Source: SZUA-442 sp963759175
GTDB taxonomy: Bacteria > Actinomycetota > Acidimicrobiia > Spongiisociales > UBA5794
Length of the DNA: 64,000 bases
Direction of reading: 5' to 3'
NCBI GenBank assembly: GCA_963759175.1
Contig: CAVWXP010000019.1
Coordinates: 62,001-126,000 of the forward strand
Part shown: in pieces, positions 44,198-52,417 of the stretch
How positions within the stretch are numbered: the stretch's first letter is position 1
Layout: each line of letters starts with the position of its first letter
Notes under the pieces: generated by a model
The model's input: the letters and a program-made list of their open reading frames with translations, nothing else
Told to the model about the DNA's origin: nothing
The model's database searches: none
Program-made: the position numbers and the translations under genes

Positions 44198-46153
44198 ATG
44201 ACGCGATCGATCGAACAGCGAGCTGCTGACACCATCCGGGTCCTGTCGATGGACGCGGTCCAGCAGGCGAACTCGGGTCATCCGGGCATGCCGATGGGTA
44301 TGGCAGACATCGCCGTGGTGCTGTGGAGTAGGTACCTCACCGTGGACCCCACGGATCCGACCTGGCCCGACCGGGACCGATTCGTCGTGTCGAACGGTCA
44401 TGGGTCGATGCTGGTGTACAGCCTCTTGCACCTGAGCGGATTCCCCCTCGCGATGGACGAGATCGTGAACTTCCGCCAATGGGGCTACGAGACGGCTGGT
44501 CATCCCGAATACGCACCCGAGGTCGGCATCGAGACGACCACGGGTCCCTTGGGTCAGGGTTTCGGCACGGCCGTCGGCATGGCCATCGCGGAGGAGCACC
44601 AACGCGCCGTGCACGGCGCCGACCTCGTCGATCACCACACGTACGTCCTGTGCGGCGATGGCGACCTCATGGAGGGTGTGTCGTCGGAGGCCGCATCGCT
44701 CGCTGGCCATCTGGGCCTCGGCCGATTGATCGTCTTCTACGACGACAACTCGATCACGATCGACGGCTCGACCGACATCGCGTTCACCGAGGACGTGCCG
44801 GCGCGCTTTCGTGCCTATGGATGGCACACGATCGCCGTCGACGGACATGACCGCACAGCCATCGCCAGCGCGGTCGACGAGGCCCACGGTGTCGTCGACC
44901 GACCGACCCTGATCGCATGTCGCACGCACATCGGTTTCGGTGCCCCCACCAAGGTCGACACGTCGGCAGCCCACGGTTCACCGCTCGGACCGGATGAGAT
45001 CATCGCCGCCAAGGAAGCCATGGACTGGACACTGCCGCCGTTCGAGGTGCCGAGCGATGTGGTCGCGTTCTTCCACGATGCGATGCAGCGCGGCCGCGAC
45101 GCCCGTTCTCAGTGGACCCGCCGACGCACCGAGGCGGCATCGGTCGATCCGCTCCGCGTCGAGGCATTCGACGCCTGGTGGAGTCCCCCCGAGGTTCGAC
45201 TCGGCGCCCCTACCTTCGCCGCAGCGGCCTCGGTAGCCACTCGCAAGCAGTCCGAAGCCGTAATCCAGGACCTGGCGACACGCAGACCCGACCTCATGGG
45301 TGGGTCCGCGGATCTCGCGGGTTCGAACAACACCCTCATCGCATCGTCGACCTACTTCTCGCGGGCCGATCGCACCGGACGCAACCTCGCCTTCGGGATC
45401 CGCGAGCATGCAATGGGTGCGATCCTCAACGGGATCACCCAACATGGTGGCCTTCGTGCGTTCGGTGGCACCTTCCTGACCTTCTCCGACTACATGCGTC
45501 CTTCGGTTCGCCTCGCGGCGCTCATGGGAGTACCGGCCGTGTACGTGTGGACCCATGACTCGATCTTCCTCGGCGAGGACGGTCCGACGCACCAGTCGAT
45601 CGAGCACATCTCATCGCTGCGTGCGATACCGCACCTGGATGTGTTCCGCCCTGCTGATCCGACGGAGACGGCGGTCGCCTGGGAGCACGCCATCAATCGC
45701 ACCGATGGGCCAACAGGCATCGTGCTCACTCGCCAGGGCCTGCCGATCCCGGAGGAGTCACCCGATCCCTCCGACGTGAGGCGGGGCGGGTATGTGCGCC
45801 GTTCTGGCGATGATGTCGTCGTGATCGCCACCGGTTCGGAGGTCCACCTCGCTGAAGCCGCGGCGGCCGCTCTGGCCGATCGATGGTCGGTCAGGGTCGT
45901 GTCGATGCCGTGCGTCGAGCAGTTCGAGCGGCAGGGGGAGGAGTATCGGGCATCCGTGCTCGGCACCGACCTGCCGGTGTTCACGCTCGAAGCCGGATCC
46001 ACGTACGGGTGGTCCACCTACACCGCCGGTTTCGGGCATGCCGTCGGCATCGATCGATTCGGGGCGTCTGCGCCCGCCGAGGTGCTGGCCGAGGAGTTCG
46101 GCTTCACGCCGGCGGATATCGCCTCCCGGATCGAAACCGCCCTCACGCCCTGA
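44198..46153 (+). CDS. tkt: Transketolase
   Basis: A 651-residue thiamine-diphosphate enzyme of the pentose phosphate pathway. Landmarks: ANSGHPGMPMGMADIA near 25-40, GPLGQGFGTAVGMA near 115-130, TPP motif CGDGDLMEGVSSEAASLAG near 155-170, and in the second half GIREHAMGAILNGI and EDGPTHQSIEHI. Strong GAGGAGG site before ATG 44198. Transaldolase and other pathway genes, often adjacent, are not in the window. The next gene, pepA, is 34 bases downstream and may be co-transcribed. Confidence 0.96.
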   Translation: MTRSIEQRAADTIRVLSMDAVQQANSGHPGMPMGMADIAVVLWSRYLTVDPTDPTWPDRDRFVVSNGHGSMLVYSLLHLSGFPLAMDEIVNFRQWGYETAGHPEYAPEVGIETTTGPLGQGFGTAVGMAIAEEHQRAVHGADLVDHHTYVLCGDGDLMEGVSSEAASLAGHLGLGRLIVFYDDNSITIDGSTDIAFTEDVPARFRAYGWHTIAVDGHDRTAIASAVDEAHGVVDRPTLIACRTHIGFGAPTKVDTSAAHGSPLGPDEIIAAKEAMDWTLPPFEVPSDVVAFFHDAMQRGRDARSQWTRRRTEAASVDPLRVEAFDAWWSPPEVRLGAPTFAAAASVATRKQSEAVIQDLATRRPDLMGGSADLAGSNNTLIASSTYFSRADRTGRNLAFGIREHAMGAILNGITQHGGLRAFGGTFLTFSDYMRPSVRLAALMGVPAVYVWTHDSIFLGEDGPTHQSIEHISSLRAIPHLDVFRPADPTETAVAWEHAINRTDGPTGIVLTRQGLPIPEESPDPSDVRRGGYVRRSGDDVVVIATGSEVHLAEAAAAALADRWSVRVVSMPCVEQFERQGEEYRASVLGTDLPVFTLEAGSTYGWSTYTAGFGHAVGIDRFGASAPAEVLAEEFGFTPADIASRIETALTP

Positions 46154-46187
46154 ATCGGGCCACGTCCACCAGAAGGAGACCCACGCC

Positions 46188-47615
46188 ATGATCGAGATCG
46201 TCCGAGGTGATGTGACCGATGCCGACCTGCTCGTCGTGCCGGTGCTCACGGATCGCATCTGTCCGAGCGCCGCCGACACCGTGCCCGATCTCGCGGCGAT
46301 CGAGGCGCTGCTCGATGCAAAGGACTTCAGCGGCAGGACCTCTCAGCTCCTGTTCGTGCAAACGCCGGATGGACCCACGCCCGAGGTTCTCCTCGTCGGC
46401 CTCGGCGACGATGTCGACGGTGAGTCCCTGAGGCGTGCCGCCGGGTCGGTTGCCCGAGCCGTGTCGCGGTATGCGACCGTCGCCACCCTGCTCCACGACA
46501 TCGACATCGACGGTGCGGATGAGGCCGTCGCCCTCGGCACGCAGCTCGGGGCCTACACGTTCGACGAGTACCGCTCGGAGCCCTCGTCAGCGCGGTTCAC
46601 CGAGCTCGTGATGCTCGGGGACCACGTCGACCAGGCCGATCTCGATCGGGCCGATGCGATCGCCCGTGGCGTTCTGTTGGCGAGGGACCTCGTCAATCGA
46701 CCGGCCCGCGACAAGCCGCCTGCAGCGATCGCAGACATCGCCACGGGACTGCCCGGTTCGGTGACGGTGAAGGTGTACGACGAGCTCGAGATCGTCGAGA
46801 AGGGGTTCGGCGGGCTGGTCGCCGTCAACCTGGGAGCGGACCAGCCTGCGCGGATGGTCGTGATGGATCATCACCCCGCGGGTGCGACCCGCACGCTCGC
46901 CCTCGTCGGGAAGGGCATCGTGTTCGATTCGGGCGGTCTGTCGATCAAGCCCGCAGCGATGATGGAGACGATGAAGACCGACATGGCAGGCGCCGCTGCG
47001 GTCATCGGTGCCATGCAGGCCATCGCCGAACTGGCACTACCCGTTCGCGTGATCGGCATCACCCCGCTCACCGAGAACCTGACCGGTGGTTCCGCACAGC
47101 GGCCCGGCGACGTCATGCGTGCGTACAACGGCAAGACCATCGAGGTCCTCAACACCGACGCAGAGGGCCGCCTCGTGCTGGCAGACGGGTTGTCGCTCGC
47201 CACCGAGTTCGAACCGGATCTCATCGTGGACATCGCCACCCTGACCGGCGCGTGCAAGGTCGCCCTCGGCCCCTCGATCGGTGGGCTGTTCGCCACGGAT
47301 GACGAAGCAGCGCGGACGGTCGAAGGTGCAGCTCGAGCGGCGGGGGAGAAGTACTGGCGCCTTCCGATGGACCCCGAGTACCGCAAGATGGTCGACTCGG
47401 AGATCGCGGACATGAAGAACACCGGCGGTCGATACGGCGGTGCCATCACGGCCGCCCTGATCCTCGCCGAGTTCGTCGGTGATACGCCCTGGGTGCACCT
47501 CGATGTCGCCGGACCGGCGCGCGCCGAGACCACGGAGCACTACCTCACCAAGGGCGGCTCCGGCTTCGGCGTCCGCACCCTGGTGTCCGTGGCCCAGGCC
47601 ATGTCGGAGACCTAG
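46188..47615 (+). CDS. pepA: M17 leucyl aminopeptidase
   Basis: A 475-residue zinc/manganese aminopeptidase that trims N-terminal residues from peptides. The family signature NTDAEGRL is intact, and metal and catalytic residues lie in LVGKGIVFDSGGLSIKP and METMKTDMAGAAAV. C-terminal DVAGPARAET matches the M17 end. The N-terminal domain is variable as usual. ATG at 46188 has AAGGAG upstream. Confidence 0.95.
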   Translation: MIEIVRGDVTDADLLVVPVLTDRICPSAADTVPDLAAIEALLDAKDFSGRTSQLLFVQTPDGPTPEVLLVGLGDDVDGESLRRAAGSVARAVSRYATVATLLHDIDIDGADEAVALGTQLGAYTFDEYRSEPSSARFTELVMLGDHVDQADLDRADAIARGVLLARDLVNRPARDKPPAAIADIATGLPGSVTVKVYDELEIVEKGFGGLVAVNLGADQPARMVVMDHHPAGATRTLALVGKGIVFDSGGLSIKPAAMMETMKTDMAGAAAVIGAMQAIAELALPVRVIGITPLTENLTGGSAQRPGDVMRAYNGKTIEVLNTDAEGRLVLADGLSLATEFEPDLIVDIATLTGACKVALGPSIGGLFATDDEAARTVEGAARAAGEKYWRLPMDPEYRKMVDSEIADMKNTGGRYGGAITAALILAEFVGDTPWVHLDVAGPARAETTEHYLTKGGSGFGVRTLVSVAQAMSET

Positions 47616-47677
47616 CGACCCTCGGTCCGCACGCGGCGCCGGGGAAGACCCCTCAACTGCCGCCCGGTACGAGCCGA

Positions 47678-47709
47678 TACGGAGAGAAGCGCATTGACTG
47701 CTCTCCGTA
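47678..47709 (+). promoter_or_regulatory. Hairpin just upstream of the CAP-protein ribosome site
   Basis: TACGGAGAG (47678-47686) and CTCTCCGTA (47701-47709) form a perfect 9-base-pair stem with a 14-base loop. The right arm touches the GGAGG ribosome site at 47710. It could be an mRNA structure that limits translation, or an operator. I looked for cyclic-di-AMP riboswitch landmarks, common before actinobacterial cell-wall genes, and did not find them. Confidence 0.35.
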
Positions 47710-47721
47710 GGAGGCTCCGCC

Positions 47722-48420
47722 ATGCGGACCGCACATCGCATCCTGTTCCTGGTCACAGCCATGGCTGTGATGATTGCGGCATTCGCGGTCCCGGCATACG
47801 CCGGACCCGAGGGCACCCTGTTGTCGAGGATCAACAACTCCCGGGCATCAGCGGGCCTTGCCCCGCTCGAGCGGTACGGCGGCATCACCGATGACGCCCG
47901 TGCACAGGCCGAACGGATGCGCGCCGAACAACGAGTCTTCCACAACCCGAACCTCGCGGGTTCGACGAACGTGTGGCAAGGCCTCGGCGAGAACGTCGGT
48001 GTCGGGATGGAGGCCGGGGAGCTCCACGACGCCTTCATGGCTTCGTCAGGGCACCGAGCCAACATCCTCGGCGACTTCAACTACGTCGGCATCGGTGCCG
48101 CGACCGACGAGAATGGTCTGCTGTGGGTGTCCGTCATCTTCATGCGTGCTGCGCCCGGCCTCAATGGCGGTGCCGACACCACGACGACCACCACCGCGGC
48201 GCCTCCGACCGAACAACCGGTCGACGACACGACGACGACGACCACCACGGCGGCCACCACGACCGAGAAGGCCGCCAAGGCGCCTGCCCAGCAGGATGCT
48301 CCGAAGGCGCTCACGACCTCCGGCAACGAGAACCGGGGCGCATCCGCGGCACCTGTTGACGCATCGGCGCCTGAGGCGACGATCGGCCTCGGCCGGCCGA
48401 CGGCTCCCTTCGCAGACTGA
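47722..48420 (+). CDS. Secreted CAP/SCP-domain protein with Thr-rich tail
   Basis: A 232-residue exported protein: signal peptide (about 1-27, ending AVPAYA), CAP domain (about 28-145) and a disordered Thr/Ala/Pro-rich C-terminus (TTTTTTAAPPTEQPV and a second Thr block). CAP landmarks are LLSRINNSRASAGLAPL, GENVGVGMEAGELHDAFMAS, SGHRANILGDFNYVGIG and LLWVSVIFM. The His in GHRANIL is one of the CAP cavity residues. Function of bacterial CAP proteins is unsettled. The tail suggests surface exposure. Confidence 0.87.
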   Translation: MRTAHRILFLVTAMAVMIAAFAVPAYAGPEGTLLSRINNSRASAGLAPLERYGGITDDARAQAERMRAEQRVFHNPNLAGSTNVWQGLGENVGVGMEAGELHDAFMASSGHRANILGDFNYVGIGAATDENGLLWVSVIFMRAAPGLNGGADTTTTTTAAPPTEQPVDDTTTTTTTAATTTEKAAKAPAQQDAPKALTTSGNENRGASAAPVDASAPEATIGLGRPTAPFAD

Positions 48421-48434
48421 TCGACAGCCACGGT

Positions 48435-48449
48435 GCCCCGAACCGGGGC
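48435..48449. terminator. Hairpin between the convergent CAP and rhodanese-ThiF genes
   Basis: GCCCCG and CGGGGC form a 6-base-pair stem with a 3-base loop, 14 bases after the CAP-protein stop and 16 bases from the ThiF-type stop. It is symmetric, so it could end both transcripts; no T run on either side. Confidence 0.4.
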
Positions 48450-48465
48450 CGTACGAACGGACCCG

Positions 48466-49524
48466 TCAGGAGTGACCGACGGGGCAGTCGGGATGGCGCC
48501 TGATCGTCACCGTGTCTGATCGTTGGGTCCACCCGTCGTAGATCATCAACCGCCCGTCGAGTTCGCTACCGATACCCGATGCGAGCTTGATCGCCTCGGT
48601 CGCTTGCATTGCACCGATGGTTCCAGCAACCGGTCCGAGCACACCGGTGATGGCACACTCGAGGGCCCGTGCATCGTTGGGTGGCTCGGGGAAGAGGCAT
48701 CGATAGCAGGGTCCATCGGCCGGGAACACGGCCAGGCGGCCCTCCCAGCGGTAGACCGCTCCGAACACCACCGGTATGGCGAGGTGGAGCGCCGCATCGG
48801 CGATGGCATACCGTGCGTCGAATCGATCCGTCGCATCGACGACCAACTGGCAGCCTTCCAGGAGGTTGACGGCGTTGTCCTCGTCGAGTTCGACCTCGTA
48901 CGTGTCGACCTCGACGTCGGGATTCACCCGGCGTAGGTAGTGATTCGCGGCATCGGCCTTCTTGACCCCGACATCGGTCGGGCCGTACATCGGCTGACGG
49001 TGGAGGTTCGAGGTCTCGACCTTGTCCGGCTCGATGATGCGCAGCGCCCCGACACCCGCGGCTGCGAGGTAGGTGAGGACCGGTGAGCCGAGACCCCCGG
49101 CGCCGACGACGGCGATGCGTGATCCCATCAATCGCTCGTGCCCGGTAACACCGATCTCTGCGAGCTTGATGTGGCGGTCGAAGCGATCCACCACGGCAGC
49201 TGGGAGCCGGGTCGTCGTTGTCACCGACCGGCCGGCGGACCGCCAACCCTCGATGCCTCCCTCGAGTGACTGGACGTTGCCGTAGCCGGCAGCCGATAGG
49301 GCAGACGCAACGCTCGCCGATCGAATGCCGAGGTCACACACCACGAGGACACGCGCGTGGCGAGCCGGGATGAACGAGCCGGGGTCGGCGAGGAGCTCGC
49401 TGCTCGACACGGCCACCGATCCGTCGAGGACCAGGGGCCGCGACCCGATGGGCCGGATGTCGATGATCGAGGCGATGGCTGCGAGGTCGACGTCGGGAGG
49501 GCTCACGGAAGGCGGTGCTGACAT
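48466..49524 (-). CDS. Rhodanese-ThiF/MoeB fusion (N-terminal rhodanese)
   Basis: A 352-residue sulfur-carrier-activating enzyme. N-terminal rhodanese-like domain (about 1-100) with a possible active-site loop VVCDLGIRSA (Cys63), then an E1-like adenylyltransferase domain with GAGGLGSPVLTYLAAAGVG (about 141-159). DPDKVE/NLHRQ-type residues appear as EPDKVETSNLHRQP, and the nucleophile region as ALECAITGVLGPVAG. In MoeZ/UBA4-like proteins the rhodanese is C-terminal; here the order is reversed. The zinc site has CYRC, but the second pair is reduced to one Cys (PDCPVGHS). It probably activates ThiS/MoaD-like or CysO-like carriers. TAGCCT lies 6 bases before the ATG. Confidence 0.87.
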   Translation of the reverse strand: MSAPPSVSPPDVDLAAIASIIDIRPIGSRPLVLDGSVAVSSSELLADPGSFIPARHARVLVVCDLGIRSASVASALSAAGYGNVQSLEGGIEGWRSAGRSVTTTTRLPAAVVDRFDRHIKLAEIGVTGHERLMGSRIAVVGAGGLGSPVLTYLAAAGVGALRIIEPDKVETSNLHRQPMYGPTDVGVKKADAANHYLRRVNPDVEVDTYEVELDEDNAVNLLEGCQLVVDATDRFDARYAIADAALHLAIPVVFGAVYRWEGRLAVFPADGPCYRCLFPEPPNDARALECAITGVLGPVAGTIGAMQATEAIKLASGIGSELDGRLMIYDGWTQRSDTVTIRRHPDCPVGHS

Positions 49525-49530
49525 ACCGGA

Positions 49531-49536
49531 AGGCTA
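49531..49536 (-). promoter_or_regulatory. Putative -10 box of the rhodanese-ThiF gene
   Basis: TAGCCT on the minus strand, then exactly 6 bases and the ATG at 49524; leaderless-type arrangement. Confidence 0.5.
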
Positions 49537-49569
49537 TACCGGTCAACGGCCGTGTGGCCGGCGTCCGGG

Positions 49570-50025
49570 TCACTGTCCGAGCAGGTCCTTGGCGAAGTCG
49601 ACGACATCGAAGGCATTGGGGCCGAGTGCGACGAGCATGGCGAGCACGGCGAATGCCAGGCCCGCCCACACGACGAGGTAACGGGACCGGATGGCCTGGA
49701 GCTCGATGGCCCGGATCACCGGGTCGATGGTCGTGGGTGTGGACCTGCCGCTCGCTCCGGGATCGCCGTCATGCTCGTTCGCCATCGAGGAATCGTCGTC
49801 GATGGCTCGCTCGTGGCGCCGGGTGCTGAGGTACAGCGAGCCCATGATGCCGAGGCCCACGACGAACCAGATGGCTGCGAATCCGACGGCGGCGCCGTCG
49901 AAGACCGTGCCCCACGCGACGAAGCCCTGGACGAGGACGAAACCGAGGACCCCGATCACCCACGCGAGGGTGATCACGTGCATGGCGATGTCGATGCCGC
50001 GATGTGCCGAATACCAGGGACGCAT
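49570..50025 (-). CDS. Three-helix membrane protein of unknown function
   Basis: A 151-residue protein with membrane segments at about residues 10-37 (AMHVITLAWVIGVLGFVLVQ), 44-67 and 119-138, and a charged loop (about 70-110) with acidic residues between the second and third. No family recognised. It starts behind a TAGCCT box with 6-base spacing. It shares the minus strand with the rhodanese-ThiF gene downstream, but each has its own promoter. Confidence 0.65.
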   Translation of the reverse strand: MRPWYSAHRGIDIAMHVITLAWVIGVLGFVLVQGFVAWGTVFDGAAVGFAAIWFVVGLGIMGSLYLSTRRHERAIDDDSSMANEHDGDPGASGRSTPTTIDPVIRAIELQAIRSRYLVVWAGLAFAVLAMLVALGPNAFDVVDFAKDLLGQ

Positions 50026-50031
50026 GGTCCG

Positions 50032-50037
50032 AGGCTA
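50032..50037 (-). promoter_or_regulatory. Putative -10 box of the three-helix membrane protein gene
   Basis: TAGCCT on the minus strand, 6 bases before the ATG at 50025. It lies at the 3' end of the gene upstream, overlapping its stop codon region. Confidence 0.5.
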
Positions 50038-50502
50038 AACGAATCGGGCTCCGATGCGCGTCTCGTGAACCTGGTGTGCCCTCCGCAGGGCAGGCGGAAG
50101 CGCACGTGCCTCGTTCGCGGACAACGGCCTGACCGGCGTCACGACACCGAACGAACCGTCCTGGCAACGGCGTACCAGTCCGTTGCGGGCCAGCAGGTCG
50201 AGATGGATCGGCACCTTGAGGGGGCGGCCGCGCGTGGCGGCGGCGGTGAGTCGGCACAGGTCGGCGACCGCCCCCGGTCCCAGGATGGGTATCCAGAACA
50301 TTCGTACGTAGGGGTCGGTGGGCAGGTACCCGTCGACCGGTCCCTCGATCAGCGACGGCACCAGGTGGCGCCGAGCGACGGCGGTGCGACGGATGGCGCT
50401 GCGATCCGTCGCGTCCGGTTCCGACGGGGCATCCACGGACCAGGGAGGACCGACCTTCCATGGCGACGGACCGGACGACGACGGGGCAGATGCGTTTCGC
50501 AT
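50035..50502 (-). CDS. Unknown protein with possible winged-helix region
   Basis: 155 residues. The N-terminal 45 residues are Ser/Pro-rich and low in structure. The rest (YLPTDPYVRMFWIPILGPGA to the end) looks folded: a helix, RPLKVPIHLDLLARNGLVRR as a possible recognition helix, and a GSFGVVTP hairpin as a wing. A DNA-binding role is therefore possible but not shown. The ATG at 50502 is chosen over a TTG at 50508. Its promoter region is unusually A+T-rich for the window. Confidence 0.55.
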   Translation of the reverse strand: MRNASAPSSSGPSPWKVGPPWSVDAPSEPDATDRSAIRRTAVARRHLVPSLIEGPVDGYLPTDPYVRMFWIPILGPGAVADLCRLTAAATRGRPLKVPIHLDLLARNGLVRRCQDGSFGVVTPVRPLSANEARALPPALRRAHQVHETRIGARFV

Positions 50503-50545
50503 GCACAATGAATATCAAATAGAGTCAGTTGACATCAAGAGGCTT
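50503..50545 (-). promoter_or_regulatory. A+T-rich promoter region of the possible winged-helix gene
   Basis: On the minus strand a TTGATG box is followed by TATTTGATATTCA, giving -35/-10 candidates 16-18 bases apart, and TATTCA lies 6 bases before the ATG. The stretch also holds two similar elements, TTGATATTCA and the near-palindrome TTGATGTCAA, which could be operator half-sites. Confidence 0.4.
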
Positions 50546-50604
50546 GTCGTGGGACCGCGAAAAAGAACGCGATGGCGCTGCGGGGACCTCCCGGGCGGGC
50601 GCAC

Positions 50605-52383
50605 CTAGTGGATCGCTGCGCCGGTCTGGACGTCCCACAACGTCTGGTAGATGCCTGCGTGGTCGAGGAGCTGCTCGTGCGTACCGAACTCGGCGACACG
50701 CCCACCATCGACCACGTAGATGCGGTCGGCGTGGCGGATCGTCGACAGGCGGTGGGCGATGACGACCATCGTGCGGTTGTGGCTCACCCGGGCAAGCGAC
50801 CGCTGGATGGCCGCTTCGGTCTCGTTGTCGACGGCAGAGGTGGCCTCATCGAGGATGAGCACGGGGGAATCCGTGAGGAGTGCGCGGGCGATCGACAGTC
50901 GCTGGCGTTGGCCACCCGACAGCTTCTGGCCGCGTTCCCCGACGATCGTCTCATACCCCTGTGGGAGGCTGACGATGAAGTCGTGGGCCTCGGCGAGGCT
51001 GGCGGCGGCGATGATCTCGTCATGCGTCGCGTCGGGTCGGCCGTAGGCGACGTTCTCGGCGACCGTTCCATGGAACAGGAACACGTCCTGGCTGACCAGG
51101 GCCATCGACGATCGGAGGGTCGCCTGTTCGAGGTCGCGGATGTCGGCGCCGTCGAGTGTGATGCTTCCCGCATCCACGTCGTAGAACCGCAACAGCAGCT
51201 TGATCAGCGTCGTCTTGCCCGAACCGGTGGATCCGACGAACGCCGTCGTCTTGGCAGGGGCGATCTCGAGATTGGCACCCTCGAGCACGGGGTAGCCCTC
51301 GTCGTAGCTGAAGTCGACGTCGTGAAACTCGATCCGGCCCTCCACCACGGACGTATCGAGGCGCATGGGTCCGTCCTCGATGGTCGCCTCGGCGTCGAGG
51401 ACATCGAGGATCCGATTCGTGGAGGCCATGGCGCGCTGGTAGAGGTCGACCGTCTGACCGAGTCGGGTGAGTGGCCAAAGGAGGCGCTGGGTCAGGAACA
51501 CCATCACCGAGTAGAGCCCGATGTTCAGGGTTCCGTCGATGGCCAGGAAACCGCCCCACACGAGCGTCGCCGTGAACCCGATGAGGATCGCGATGCGGAT
51601 GAGCGGGGTGAACGCCGACGACAGCTTGATGGCGGCTTCGTTGGCTCGGCGGTAGCCATCGGAGGCCTCGGCGATCCGCTCGGTCTCGCGGTCCTCGGCC
51701 GTGAAGGCCTTGATCGTCGAGATGCCCCCGATGTTGTTGCCGAGTTGGGAGTTGATGGCAGCGGCCTCGTCCCTGACGACCGCGTAGCGAGGTTCGATCT
51801 TGCGCTGGAAGCGCAGCGATCCCCACAGGATCACGGGCACCGGCAGGAACGCCAGCCATGCCACGGAAGGGGCGATGATGAAGAAGGAGGCTCCGATGAG
51901 GACGACCGTGGTGAGGAGCTGGATGACCTCGTTCGCTCCGATGTCGAGGAAGCGTTCGAGCTGGTTGACATCATCGTTCAGGACGGCCATGAGGTCCCCA
52001 CTCGAGCGTTCCTCGAAGTAGGCGACATCGAGCTCCTGGATGTGGGCGTACGTGTCGATGCGGAGGTCGTGCTGGATCGACTGAGCGAGGTTGCGCCAGG
52101 CGACGCCGAAGAGGTATTCGAACAGGGACTCGAGGGTCCAGATGATGAATGTCAGACCGGCGATGACGAGGATCTGGGTCTTGGGATCCTCCACACCGAG
52201 TCCACCGAGCAGCGAGTCGCTCCCGTTGGCGACGACGTCCACCGCCATCCCGATGAGGAACGGCGGGGCGAGGTCAACGGCCTTGTTGAGGAAGGACCAC
52301 AAGGAAGCCAGGGCGATCCGGCCCCGATACTCGGTTGCATAGTCCCAGAGCCGTCGCAGCGGTGGTTGGGTGCTCGCTGACAT
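50605..52383 (-). CDS. ABC exporter, permease-ATPase fusion (homodimer type)
   Basis: A 592-residue ABC exporter: six-helix membrane domain (about 1-330) and NBD with Walker A GSTGSGKTT near 384, signature LSGGQRQRL near 487 and Walker B LILDEATSAVDNE near 505. All catalytic motifs, including the Walker B Glu, are canonical, unlike the pair at 8128-11660, so it can work as a homodimer. Resembles MsbA/LmrA-type lipid or drug exporters. It starts 34 bases after the PBP gene on the same strand but has its own TAGCCT box 7 bases before the ATG. Confidence 0.93.
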   Translation of the reverse strand: MSASTQPPLRRLWDYATEYRGRIALASLWSFLNKAVDLAPPFLIGMAVDVVANGSDSLLGGLGVEDPKTQILVIAGLTFIIWTLESLFEYLFGVAWRNLAQSIQHDLRIDTYAHIQELDVAYFEERSSGDLMAVLNDDVNQLERFLDIGANEVIQLLTTVVLIGASFFIIAPSVAWLAFLPVPVILWGSLRFQRKIEPRYAVVRDEAAAINSQLGNNIGGISTIKAFTAEDRETERIAEASDGYRRANEAAIKLSSAFTPLIRIAILIGFTATLVWGGFLAIDGTLNIGLYSVMVFLTQRLLWPLTRLGQTVDLYQRAMASTNRILDVLDAEATIEDGPMRLDTSVVEGRIEFHDVDFSYDEGYPVLEGANLEIAPAKTTAFVGSTGSGKTTLIKLLLRFYDVDAGSITLDGADIRDLEQATLRSSMALVSQDVFLFHGTVAENVAYGRPDATHDEIIAAASLAEAHDFIVSLPQGYETIVGERGQKLSGGQRQRLSIARALLTDSPVLILDEATSAVDNETEAAIQRSLARVSHNRTMVVIAHRLSTIRHADRIYVVDGGRVAEFGTHEQLLDHAGIYQTLWDVQTGAAIH

Positions 52384-52390
52384 GCGTGCG

Positions 52391-52396
52391 AGGCTA
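52391..52396 (-). promoter_or_regulatory. Putative -10 box of the homodimeric ABC exporter gene
   Basis: TAGCCT on the minus strand, 7 bases before the ATG at 52383, located in the short gap after the PBP gene. Confidence 0.45.
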
Positions 52397-52417
52397 GCCA
52401 GAGGGACCGATCAAACC

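Noticed and set aside
47620..47721. Possible cyclic-di-AMP (ydaO-type) riboswitch before the secreted CAP protein
   Set aside because: The position fits, but I could not find the conserved core elements; only simple hairpins are visible.
50572..52380. A long plus-strand open frame opposite the homodimeric ABC exporter
   Set aside because: Shadow of a well-supported ABC gene; low-complexity Asp/Glu/Arg/Val content and no recognisable motif.
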